From Tamlana sp038148895 (GTDB lineage Bacteria > Bacteroidota > Bacteroidia > Flavobacteriales > Flavobacteriaceae): a stretch of DNA of 64,000 nt. The notes beneath the pieces were generated by a model that worked only from the letters and a program-made list of their open reading frames with translations, made no database searches and was not told the DNA's origin. Position numbers and translations under genes: made by a program. The stretch lies in NCBI GenBank assembly GCA_038148895.1, contig JBBVGQ010000004.1, one strand, 5' to 3'. Below, one piece after another: positions 1 through 8,396 of this stretch. How positions within the stretch are numbered: position 1 is the stretch's first letter; each line of letters starts with the position of its first letter.

Positions 1-251
1 GAAGTGAGCTACCTATTATTACAATAACCGGATATCATTTCTTTCTTTTAAAGGGCAATAACACGCCCACAACTGAAGTAAGCTATTTAGGCGTTTTTAC
101 AAATCTATCCTTAGGTTATAAAATTATTGACACCCCAACGGATTATTATTATTCATTTAGCGATGCTACAGATCTTACTACAAAAGGAGGCACCAATTCT
201 GCATTAATCATGTACCAAGGCCTAAGTAGTACCCAAAAACAATGGGATTAA
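1..251 (+). CDS. C-terminal end of an unidentified protein (cut by the window edge)
   Basis: An open frame runs from base 3 to a TAA at 249-251 and gives about 82 residues ending in TQKQWD. It is rich in Thr, Tyr, Leu and Ser (for example TDYYYSF near the middle), which would suit an exported or beta-rich protein, but no motif is recognised and the start lies outside the window. A strong hairpin terminator follows 30 bp downstream, which supports this being the true end of a plus-strand gene. The function is unknown. Confidence 0.6.
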   Translation, partial: SELPIITITGYHFFLLKGNNTPTTEVSYLGVFTNLSLGYKIIDTPTDYYYSFSDATDLTTKGGTNSALIMYQGLSSTQKQWD

Positions 252-280
252 GTTTTTTTTAATTGTTAGTTTAGTTAAAA

Positions 281-307
281 GGCTATGTGAAAACATAGTC
301 TTTTTTT
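281..307 (+). terminator. Rho-independent terminator after the partial first gene
   Basis: GGCTATGT (281-288), loop GAAA, then ACATAGTC (293-300) form an 8-bp stem with one G-U pair, followed directly by seven T. It ends transcription of the plus-strand partial gene. It lies 2 bp from the end of the convergent bshC gene, so the stem may also slow transcription from that side, although the T tract there is weak. Confidence 0.85.
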
Positions 308-308
308 A

Positions 309-1907
309 TTAAGTCAAAATTGAAAACTCCGCTTTTAAGGGATCAAGTCTTTCAATAAGATTAGAAATAAGAGCTTCCCCATATTCTAAATAGAATTCTG
401 AAAAATTGGCATTTCGTTCCTGCAAGCCTCCATTTGGGAACAGTTCGTTTTGTAGTTCCACCATTCTAGAAACCTCATCGGACAATTTTCTTTTTTGTGC
501 TTTAAGCAAACGTTTTTCAAGATTTTCAAGTCCCTTGATCTGCTTGACTTCCTGTGCCTTAACAGCACCTAAAAAAGACTTATCGGTTTGCTCTGCCAGC
601 TTGTACAAATCTTCAAACTGCTGTTTTAAATGATTCATTTGAGGTGAAAAATCAATGTCTATATTTGATATTTCCCTAACTTTTTTATTGATAAAAGCAT
701 CGCGTTTTAAAAAAATATCTTCATCTGAAATATGCAGTTTTTTTAGTTTCTTGGATTGTCTTTCAGATTGGATTAAAACAGAATTTCGAAGCAACAACAT
801 TGGAAATGGTACATTTACCTCATCGAAAAATGCTTTGAGTTGAAACCAGTAGGCCAGCTCACCACCACCGCCAATGTAACATAAATTGGGCAAAATGACC
901 TCTTGATACAACGGGCGCATAATCACATTTGGAGAAAATCGTTCAGGAAATTCATTGAGATGTTTAAGCATGTTGCTCTTGCTCCATGAATGGTTAGTGT
1001 TTAAAACTTTATAAACACCATCTTCAAAAACAATACGCTCGCGCAAGCCGTCATTTATATAGAACAGATTGATTTCACGAGGGTTTACTTGTATTTTGTA
1101 ATTTTCGGGTAAATTGTTAAGCCGTTTATTCGTTTCAGAAACCAATTTAAAAGATGTTTGCTTCTGAAGTTCTTGTTCCATAAATGGTACAAATTCTTTT
1201 TTAAGCGCTGCATTGTTGGCATCGATAATTACCAATCCGTAGTCCTTAAACAATTCATTGGCCAAATATTGGGTAGCCTCTGCTAAATCATCATGTTTTA
1301 TATAAGATGATTTAAATAGTTCTTTTAAAATTTGGGCATTTTTGCTTACGCCCAAATCTTGCGAAAACAAATCTAGAACAGCTTCCAGTCCATCAGTTGC
1401 AAGCTGTCCAACCGCACCGCTGGCGTCTTTGTTCCACCTCACTTTTTTCCCTTTAAAATTGAAGTAATTGATTTCTTCAAAATCGTGGTCTTCCGTGGCC
1501 ATCCAATAAACTGGCACAAAATCATAATTGGGATATTCATCTTTCAATTCTTTTGAAAGGTTGATAGCCGAAACAATTTTATAGAGGAAGTAAAGCGGAC
1601 CTGTGAATAAATTTAGCTGATGACCGGTGGTGATTGTAAATGTTGTTTCTGATTTTAAACGTTCAATATTTTGTAGTGTATTTTTTGACGTTTCAAGGTT
1701 TTGGTATTGTTTTTTAAGAGATTCAACCAAAACACTTCGAGATTCATTTTTGAACGACAGCTCTTTCTCCTCAATTTGAAGTTTAAAATTTTCAATTTTA
1801 GGAAAGCGATTATAAAACAGATTTAACTGAGACTTTTCGTCTAAATAATCACAAATTAAAGATGAAAAGTAACCTGTTTTATAAAACGGTATGAAGTTTT
1901 GCTGCAT
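309..1907 (-). CDS. bshC: Bacillithiol biosynthesis cysteine-adding enzyme BshC
   Basis: The 532-residue protein matches the BshC family in length and sequence character. BshC is thought to join cysteine to glucosaminyl-malate in the last step of bacillithiol synthesis in the cytoplasm. Visible family features are the GHQLNLFTGPLYFLYK block (about residues 95-111), VYWMATEDHDFEEINYF (about 133-149), the glycine run GGGGELAYW in the middle third, and a charged helical segment near residues 420-485 typical of the coiled coil. No bshA or bshB lies nearby, which is usual because the pathway genes are scattered. It appears to be monocistronic, and its start follows an A/T-rich leader without a Shine-Dalgarno sequence. 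Confidence 0.93.
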   Translation of the reverse strand: MQQNFIPFYKTGYFSSLICDYLDEKSQLNLFYNRFPKIENFKLQIEEKELSFKNESRSVLVESLKKQYQNLETSKNTLQNIERLKSETTFTITTGHQLNLFTGPLYFLYKIVSAINLSKELKDEYPNYDFVPVYWMATEDHDFEEINYFNFKGKKVRWNKDASGAVGQLATDGLEAVLDLFSQDLGVSKNAQILKELFKSSYIKHDDLAEATQYLANELFKDYGLVIIDANNAALKKEFVPFMEQELQKQTSFKLVSETNKRLNNLPENYKIQVNPREINLFYINDGLRERIVFEDGVYKVLNTNHSWSKSNMLKHLNEFPERFSPNVIMRPLYQEVILPNLCYIGGGGELAYWFQLKAFFDEVNVPFPMLLLRNSVLIQSERQSKKLKKLHISDEDIFLKRDAFINKKVREISNIDIDFSPQMNHLKQQFEDLYKLAEQTDKSFLGAVKAQEVKQIKGLENLEKRLLKAQKRKLSDEVSRMVELQNELFPNGGLQERNANFSEFYLEYGEALISNLIERLDPLKAEFSILT

Positions 1908-2002
1908 GTTCTAATAAAAATCATGTAAATATACAGCTATTCTGTTTTTTGAAATCCAAAAATTACGTTAAGAGTTATTAGAACTGTAAAAACCGAATCG
2001 TG

Positions 2003-2716
2003 CTATAAAACCTTAAACTGAAAGATGCCAGAATCGGAAGTGTTGCCGAAAGAATCTTTGGTAATAACCTTCCAATAGTAAATTGTTCCCGAAAACACTG
2101 AAACACTGACTTCAGTTGTGGTAATATCTGAAGAATGGGCATTTGGGTTTTCCGCGGTTCCAAAATGAACATCATAACCAACAATATCGTCATCCACATC
2201 GTTTCCAGTCCATTTTAAAGTTACAGTGGTAGTTCCCGAAGGAAAAGAAGTTGCCATTAACGGGGCTTCAATTACAGCTGGAAAAGGCGCATACGATTGT
2301 ACCCCAGGGCCAGCATTATAAAATTGCCAGACTTCACTTTTTTCAGTTTTTGAACTCGAAACGGACTCTATATACCATGAATAAGGTGTGGCTCGATCTA
2401 GAATTACAGGAATAATATCAGCAACCGTTTCATCCTGAATTATGTTACCATTTGATAAGTTTTCAACCGTTATTTTATAATTATCTGATCCATTGGCTTC
2501 CCATTCAAAATAGACCGTACTGTGCGTTGGTGTTATGTCTTCTCCTAAATTGCACAACATGTTTTCTTGTGGAAAATAGAGTTTAACTCCTATTCTATTT
2601 ATGCCTTGATTTCCTTCGCCATCCGGGTTTTCACCCAAATCGCCACCGTCGTTCGAGGATTTGCTACAGCCAAAAATCAAAAAGAACAAACAAAGAATGG
2701 TTATAACTTTTTTCAT
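2003..2716 (-). CDS. Surface lipoprotein with fibronectin-III-like folds
   Basis: This 237-residue protein starts with a lipoprotein signal (MKKVITILCLFFLIFGC, predicted lipidated Cys17), followed by a Ser/Asp/Gly/Asn-rich linker like those on Bacteroidota lipoproteins sent to the cell surface. The rest has two beta-sandwich-like segments: one with YFEWEANGSDNYKITVENL, the other with VTLKWTGNDVDDDIVGYDV and YYWKVITKDSFGNTSDS. These are patterns of fibronectin type III or SusE/F-like domains. Its ATG overlaps the TGA of the upstream leucine-rich-repeat gene (ATGA), so the two are translationally coupled and probably act together at the surface. No enzyme motif is visible. Confidence 0.8.
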   Translation of the reverse strand: MKKVITILCLFFLIFGCSKSSNDGGDLGENPDGEGNQGINRIGVKLYFPQENMLCNLGEDITPTHSTVYFEWEANGSDNYKITVENLSNGNIIQDETVADIIPVILDRATPYSWYIESVSSSKTEKSEVWQFYNAGPGVQSYAPFPAVIEAPLMATSFPSGTTTVTLKWTGNDVDDDIVGYDVHFGTAENPNAHSSDITTTEVSVSVFSGTIYYWKVITKDSFGNTSDSGIFQFKVL

Positions 2717-5700
2717 TTTTTCACAATTTTAAATGTTCTGAATGATGAACCTGCTTCAACTACAACCGAATAAAAACCTTCTGCCCATTGGCTAGTATCA
2801 ATTTGAATATTTCGAGTGTTTTCATCAAGAGTCTTATGGGAGTAAACCAATTGACCGAGGTACGAAAATACATTTACTTTAACCTCTTCTTTTGCACTTC
2901 CTAAATAAACATCCACCTTATTTTGAAACGGATTGGGATAAACCTGCGCATAATCAGAGAAAAACAGACTTTCTTCGTAAATACCTTGACAATCAATATC
3001 TGTACTTATTTTTAAAGTGTTCTCTCCATGTTTTAAATTTAAGGTCAAAGATGCATCGTTTGTGGTGAATTCAAATTCATTAAATTTAATGTTGAAACTG
3101 GTGCTTCCGTACATATCTAAAGACACTTTTCCGCCGTCAGTGCTTTTACTGGATATTACTTCCAAGGGGTCGGGCTGACTAATTACCGCGGTATAGCATT
3201 GTTCAAAATCTGGCCATTCCTCCATAGTAATACACAGTTGGTACGTGCCAGCTAATAAATTCAAAATATCTATTTCATTGGTAAAATGATAAGTTTTTGA
3301 AAAATTCGCTTTAGTTAATGTTGCCGTATAATTATAATACTCTAGAGTGCTGATATTGATTTTACCATCGTTATTATTTAGACAGGTTTCTCCAGTAATA
3401 AGGATAGCAAAATTATTATTTGGCAATTCTAAAATGGGGCAACCAAATAAATCTACCGTATAACCAAATGGCGTATTCGGGCATTGATCATCTATATTGG
3501 CCACACCATCATTATCGGCGTCATCACAAATGATTTGGTAGTTTGCAGTTGCGTCCTTAAACCAATTATCATATGTACCACTAGTATTTGATATTACCTC
3601 AAAAGGATCATCTACCAAAATGCATCTTAAATCTGGATTATTTGTAGCCGTAAATTTTACCAGTTTTTCGTTTGCTCCGTTTTGGAGATTAAGTTTGTCT
3701 TGAATAAATGCATTTGAGTGGCATGTAAGCTCAATTAAGTTTGGGTTTGAAGTAACATCCAACTCAACCAATTGATTGTTTGAACAAACCAACTTTTTCA
3801 AACCTATCAAAAGACCGAGATTTATAGATGTTAAAACATTATTTGAAACATTTAAATCTAGTATATCAATATTTGAATCCAAATTAATTTGAGCCAACAT
3901 ATTGCCTGAGGTATTAAGTTGTTTTAGGTTTACAAACAATGAAACATCTAAATTAAACAACATATTATTGGATGCATTTAAGTTTTCCAAAAGAATATTA
4001 TTGTTTAAATTAACATTTGCAATTTGATTTCCTTCAAAAATCAATGTTTTTAGTTTTACAAAATCTTCAATCCCTGTCAAATCTGAAATGTTTTGTGCAC
4101 TAACATCTAGATAAGAAATCACACTTATATTTGACGTTTGCACGTAATCATCTAAATCACCTGAATCATAACCAAGGTTTATTAAAGCGGTTTCAAAGGC
4201 ATCATCCGGAACATAAGTTTCTCCAAAATGGCAATTTATAGCAAATTGTGTTGTGACATCTTTTAGCCAGGTAACACCAGATGGCACAGTTCCACTATCT
4301 GTTTCAATGCAGGTTAAGTCAGTATTATTTAGTGCATTCAAATTGCTAAGGCTAGCATTTTGTCCATTTTTAATATTTAATGTTTCTAGCAAGTTATTTG
4401 CACAACTCAAACTTGTTAACGATTCATTTGACCTAAAATCTAAATCGACCAATTGATTGGAATCACAATTAAAAACTTGCAAAAACAAAATATCGCCAGG
4501 TATAAATTGTAAAAAGCTGTTATTGGAAATATTGAGATTTACCAAATCAACATTGCTCGTTAAATCAAGAGAACTCAGGGAATTATTTGAGCAATTAATG
4601 TTTGTTAATAATACATTATTGGAAACATCTAAATTGGTTAAGCCATTATTTGAACAATCAAGTTCAATTAAATTTTCATTTTGGTTTATGTTGATTTCAA
4701 CCAATGAGTTATTTGAGCAATTCAAGTTTTGCAGGGCTGCAAAATCTTCTATACCCGTTAAATCCATAATGGCATTTGAGTTTACATCCAACAAAACGAC
4801 AACTGCAATAACAGATGTTGCCACATAATCATCCAATGGCCCAGCATCGTACCCCAAGTTAATAAGTGTCTGTTCAAAATTATCATCAGGAACGTATGTT
4901 TCACCAATACGGCAATTAATACTGTATTGGGCCGTGGTATCCTTTTGCCATTCGGCACCTATATTGTTTACATCGTCTACCTGAATACATTTTAAAACTG
5001 GATTAGAACTTCCATTAAACATTGAAATATTGGCATTTATGCCGTTTTGAATGTTTATGGATTGCAATTGGTTATTCGCCACATTAATCATAATTTCATT
5101 CGAACAAAAATCTTGGGAATTTAAATCTAAAGGACAGATACCCGTGCCCATGGTGCTTAAATCTAGATTAGCCTCAAGCAAATTATTACTACAGTTTAGT
5201 ATTTTGAGTTGATTTAAATCGTTTGCCAAAACAATGACCGACAAAATGTTATTACTGACATTGATTTCAATTAAATCGGAATTATTGCTAACATCTAAAG
5301 TGCTCAATTGATTATTTGTACATGATAAATATCTTAACAATGTTGCTCCATCGAGTGAAAGTTGACTTATTTCATTAAAGTTGCAATTTAAATTCAACAA
5401 TTGGGCATTAGTAGTTAAATCAAGTTGTGATAGCTGGTTTTGCGCCACAAACAATTGCATCAAATTAGTATTGCTTACCAAGTTCAAATTAGAAATTTCA
5501 TTATTGGTAATATTGAGAATTTCAAGAGCAACATTTGAATTTGTATTTAACTGTGTTAAACTATTCGACCCCGCATTGATTTCCACCAACGATAGATAAT
5601 TATTAACCTGCAAGTTGGTCATATCATTATTGGCGCAACTTAGTTTTGTTAAAGTGGTATTGGTTGAAGTTGCAGCAATGAGATTAGAAATGTCATTATT

Positions 5701-8388
5701 GTTGCAATTCACTTCTTCTAGAAAAACATTATTGGTAATATTTAAAACCGATAGCTTATTATTGGAACAATCAAGTAGTTTTAACAGACTATTTCCAGAA
5801 ATATTCAAAACGCTTAAATTGTTGTCGGCACAGTCCAACTCCTCTAAATTGATATTTAATGAAGTATCTAAATCGGCTAATTTATTGCTTGAGCAAAACA
5901 ACTTTTTTAAACTAACAGTTCCTGTGGTGTTGAGTAACCCAGCTGTATTCGAAATATTATTAGTTAAAAAATAATTTGAACTACAGTACAGCTCTTCCAA
6001 ATTTACCATGCCACTAATATCCAAATCACTCAGGTAATTATTGCTACAATCTAAACTCGTCAACGATACAAAATCCTGAATTCCTTCCAAACTTTGTATT
6101 TGTTTATTATTGACATTTAAATTCAAAATATGCTCAATATTTGAGGTTAAAACCTGATTATCCAAAGGACCAGAATCCAAACCTAAATCAATTAAAGCCT
6201 GTTCAAAATTGTCATCTGGTATTGTTGTGAATCTATTGTTTTCACAATCGACATTATACGTTGCAATGGCATCCTTTTGCCAACTACCAGGAATATTTCC
6301 AATAATTGCATCATCCACATTTATACAAAACAAACTTGGATTATTTGTTGCATTAAAAACCGATAAATTGACATTGGCCCCATTTTTAATATTCAATGTA
6401 AAAAGTGCATTATTATTACATAGTAATTCTGAAAGCGAGGTGTTTGAAGCAAAATTCAAATATTCAATTTGATTATTTGAACAGTTTAAAATTTGTAGAG
6501 CCACATTGTCGCTTAAATCTAAAACAGACAGGGTGTTATTGGAACAATTTAAGGTTTGAAGTGCTAGAAAATCCTCTATTCCTGTTAAATCTGTGATGCC
6601 CAAACCAGAAACATCCAGTATCGTTAGTGCGTTAATATCGGCAGTTGGCACAAAATTGTTAAGTGTTCCATCTGAATCAATGTTCAAATCAATTAAAGCT
6701 TGCTCAAAATTATCGTCAGGAACATAAGTTCCACAAATTAAATTATAGCTTGCCGAAACATCCTTTAGCCAGCCAGCCGCTGCATTGGCATTTGCAATAT
6801 TATCTACTTGAATGCAAAATAAATTGGCATTATTCATCGCATTAAAAGCTGTTATGGTATTGTTAGTCCCATTCTGTACATTCAATGAAAACAAACTATT
6901 ATCGTTGCAAATAAAACTTACCAATGACGCATTGACACTGATATCCAAGACTTCAATTTGGTTGAAGGAACAATCTAAACTGACCAACAAAACATTATTT
7001 GCAATATCTAAATTTGTCAATGAGTTATTGGCACAATTTAGATTGGTAAGCGCCACATTATTTCTTAAATCCAAATTGGAAATAGAATTATTTGAACAAT
7101 CAACTATTTGTAAGACCAAATTGGAACTCAAATTTAAGCTCGACAGCGTATTATTTGAAACATTAATTTGTAACAGCCCTGTATTGTTCGAAAAATCAAT
7201 GTATTCTATTTGGTTCATGCTGCAATCCAATGTTTCTAAATCAACAAAATCTTCAATGCCCGATAAACTTGAAATAGATTTATTTGTTATATCTAAACTG
7301 GCCAAGCCATTTATATTTGCAGTTAGCACAAAATTATCCAACACGTTATCGTAACCTAAATCAATTAACGCCTGTTCAAAATTATCGTCAGGAACATAGG
7401 TAAAAATATCTGCACATGTTGTTTCTGAATAATATGTCCAATCATCTTTAATCCATGCTAAGGGAGGCGAATAGCTGGCATCAACCTGTATACAATACAA
7501 ATCTGGATTATCCTCTGAATTAAAAGTTGAAATCAAGTCATTAAACCCATTGGAAATATTTAATGTCACCAATTGGTTTTTGGAAACATTTATGGAACCC
7601 GAACCTTGACAAACCGTTGCAGGGTCAGTTTGGGGATCTGGACAAGACTCGATATTAATAAGACTTAGGTCTAAAATTGACAATAAGTTGTTTGATGCAT
7701 TAAGGTTTTTTAGAGATGCATTATTTAACAAATTTAAATCTGCTATTTGGTTTGATGCACAAAATAAGCTTTCCAATTTGTAATGAACGCTAACATCTAA
7801 TCCCGTTAACCTATTGTTTGAAACATTCAGAAAAGATATGTTCGTGTTGTTGCTTATATTCAGTTGCATTAATTGGTTAGCAGAACAGGTTAAACTTTTT
7901 AACGCCGAAAGATTGCTCAGATCTAAAACTTGTATTTGATTATCAGAACAATTAAGAGTTTCTAAACCAGTATTATTAGCCAACGAAAGACCAACCAATG
8001 CATTTGAACCACATAATAGCGAGGTCAAATTTGTATTATTGGAAACATCAACGTTAGTCAAGTCATTATTACTACAAATAAGTGTTTCTAAACTCGTGAA
8101 AGCTGCTATTCCAGTAATATTCGATATATTTTGATTACTGACGTCAAGTGTAATTACATTATCTATACTTGATGTTAAAACCGTTCCATTACCGTTAACG
8201 CCATCTCCCATACTTGATGCATCACCAACACTAACCAAGGCTCCATCAGCTGTATGGGTTTCTAGATAATTTTCAAAATTAACATCAGGAATGCTTGTTG
8301 TTTGTGCCACCAAAAATGGCACAAACAACAATGTGCCTATAAAAGAGAATAGAATATGCCTAGCGATGATTGATTTATTAAAATTCAT
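2713..8388 (-). CDS. Giant leucine-rich-repeat surface protein, T9SS cargo
   Basis: 1891 residues. A signal peptide (cleavage near LVAQ, residue 29) leads into a long array of LRRs of the type LxxLDCSNNxLxxLDVSNN. The array is organised in six modules, each opening with a variant of YVPDDNFEQALIDLGYD (near residues 31, 329, 553, 720, 1163 and 1389) and closing with a CIQVDD...W.KD...Y...C block. A thrombospondin type-3-like calcium segment (DADNDGVANIDDQCP, about 1621) and a beta-rich segment follow. The last 75 residues are a T9SS type A sorting domain (YPNPFQNKV... FKIVKK). It is probably an adhesin or binding scaffold exported by the gliding-associated secretion system. It starts 8 bp after the gene at 8397-10625 and overlaps the lipoprotein gene by 4 bp. 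Confidence 0.92.
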   Translation of the reverse strand: MNFNKSIIARHILFSFIGTLLFVPFLVAQTTSIPDVNFENYLETHTADGALVSVGDASSMGDGVNGNGTVLTSSIDNVITLDVSNQNISNITGIAAFTSLETLICSNNDLTNVDVSNNTNLTSLLCGSNALVGLSLANNTGLETLNCSDNQIQVLDLSNLSALKSLTCSANQLMQLNISNNTNISFLNVSNNRLTGLDVSVHYKLESLFCASNQIADLNLLNNASLKNLNASNNLLSILDLSLINIESCPDPQTDPATVCQGSGSINVSKNQLVTLNISNGFNDLISTFNSEDNPDLYCIQVDASYSPPLAWIKDDWTYYSETTCADIFTYVPDDNFEQALIDLGYDNVLDNFVLTANINGLASLDITNKSISSLSGIEDFVDLETLDCSMNQIEYIDFSNNTGLLQINVSNNTLSSLNLSSNLVLQIVDCSNNSISNLDLRNNVALTNLNCANNSLTNLDIANNVLLVSLDCSFNQIEVLDISVNASLVSFICNDNSLFSLNVQNGTNNTITAFNAMNNANLFCIQVDNIANANAAAGWLKDVSASYNLICGTYVPDDNFEQALIDLNIDSDGTLNNFVPTADINALTILDVSGLGITDLTGIEDFLALQTLNCSNNTLSVLDLSDNVALQILNCSNNQIEYLNFASNTSLSELLCNNNALFTLNIKNGANVNLSVFNATNNPSLFCINVDDAIIGNIPGSWQKDAIATYNVDCENNRFTTIPDDNFEQALIDLGLDSGPLDNQVLTSNIEHILNLNVNNKQIQSLEGIQDFVSLTSLDCSNNYLSDLDISGMVNLEELYCSSNYFLTNNISNTAGLLNTTGTVSLKKLFCSSNKLADLDTSLNINLEELDCADNNLSVLNISGNSLLKLLDCSNNKLSVLNITNNVFLEEVNCNNNDISNLIAATSTNTTLTKLSCANNDMTNLQVNNYLSLVEINAGSNSLTQLNTNSNVALEILNITNNEISNLNLVSNTNLMQLFVAQNQLSQLDLTTNAQLLNLNCNFNEISQLSLDGATLLRYLSCTNNQLSTLDVSNNSDLIEINVSNNILSVIVLANDLNQLKILNCSNNLLEANLDLSTMGTGICPLDLNSQDFCSNEIMINVANNQLQSINIQNGINANISMFNGSSNPVLKCIQVDDVNNIGAEWQKDTTAQYSINCRIGETYVPDDNFEQTLINLGYDAGPLDDYVATSVIAVVVLLDVNSNAIMDLTGIEDFAALQNLNCSNNSLVEININQNENLIELDCSNNGLTNLDVSNNVLLTNINCSNNSLSSLDLTSNVDLVNLNISNNSFLQFIPGDILFLQVFNCDSNQLVDLDFRSNESLTSLSCANNLLETLNIKNGQNASLSNLNALNNTDLTCIETDSGTVPSGVTWLKDVTTQFAINCHFGETYVPDDAFETALINLGYDSGDLDDYVQTSNISVISYLDVSAQNISDLTGIEDFVKLKTLIFEGNQIANVNLNNNILLENLNASNNMLFNLDVSLFVNLKQLNTSGNMLAQINLDSNIDILDLNVSNNVLTSINLGLLIGLKKLVCSNNQLVELDVTSNPNLIELTCHSNAFIQDKLNLQNGANEKLVKFTATNNPDLRCILVDDPFEVISNTSGTYDNWFKDATANYQIICDDADNDGVANIDDQCPNTPFGYTVDLFGCPILELPNNNFAILITGETCLNNNDGKINISTLEYYNYTATLTKANFSKTYHFTNEIDILNLLAGTYQLCITMEEWPDFEQCYTAVISQPDPLEVISSKSTDGGKVSLDMYGSTSFNIKFNEFEFTTNDASLTLNLKHGENTLKISTDIDCQGIYEESLFFSDYAQVYPNPFQNKVDVYLGSAKEEVKVNVFSYLGQLVYSHKTLDENTRNIQIDTSQWAEGFYSVVVEAGSSFRTFKIVKK
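3500..8310 (-). repeat. Six diverged tandem LRR modules inside the giant gene
   Basis: Recurring DNA encodes the PDDNFEQALIDLG module head at about 8280, 7390, 6720, 6215, 4890 and 4210, with dozens of LRR units of about 63-66 bp between. Module lengths differ (about 167 to 443 residues), so LRR units have been gained or lost after whole-module duplication. The low-complexity composition also produces several long antisense open frames here that are not genes. Confidence 0.85.
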
Positions 8389-8396
8389 AGCTAAGT

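Noticed and set aside
4253..7354. Long plus-strand open frames (60-180 codons) opposite the LRR gene
   Set aside because: They mirror the repetitive minus-strand LRR code, have repeating Leu/Phe/Ser composition and no recognisable domain or leader; shadows of the real gene.
3500..8310. Regular repeats considered as a CRISPR array
   Set aside because: They are in frame, encode LRR units and diverge codon by codon; not identical repeats with unique spacers.
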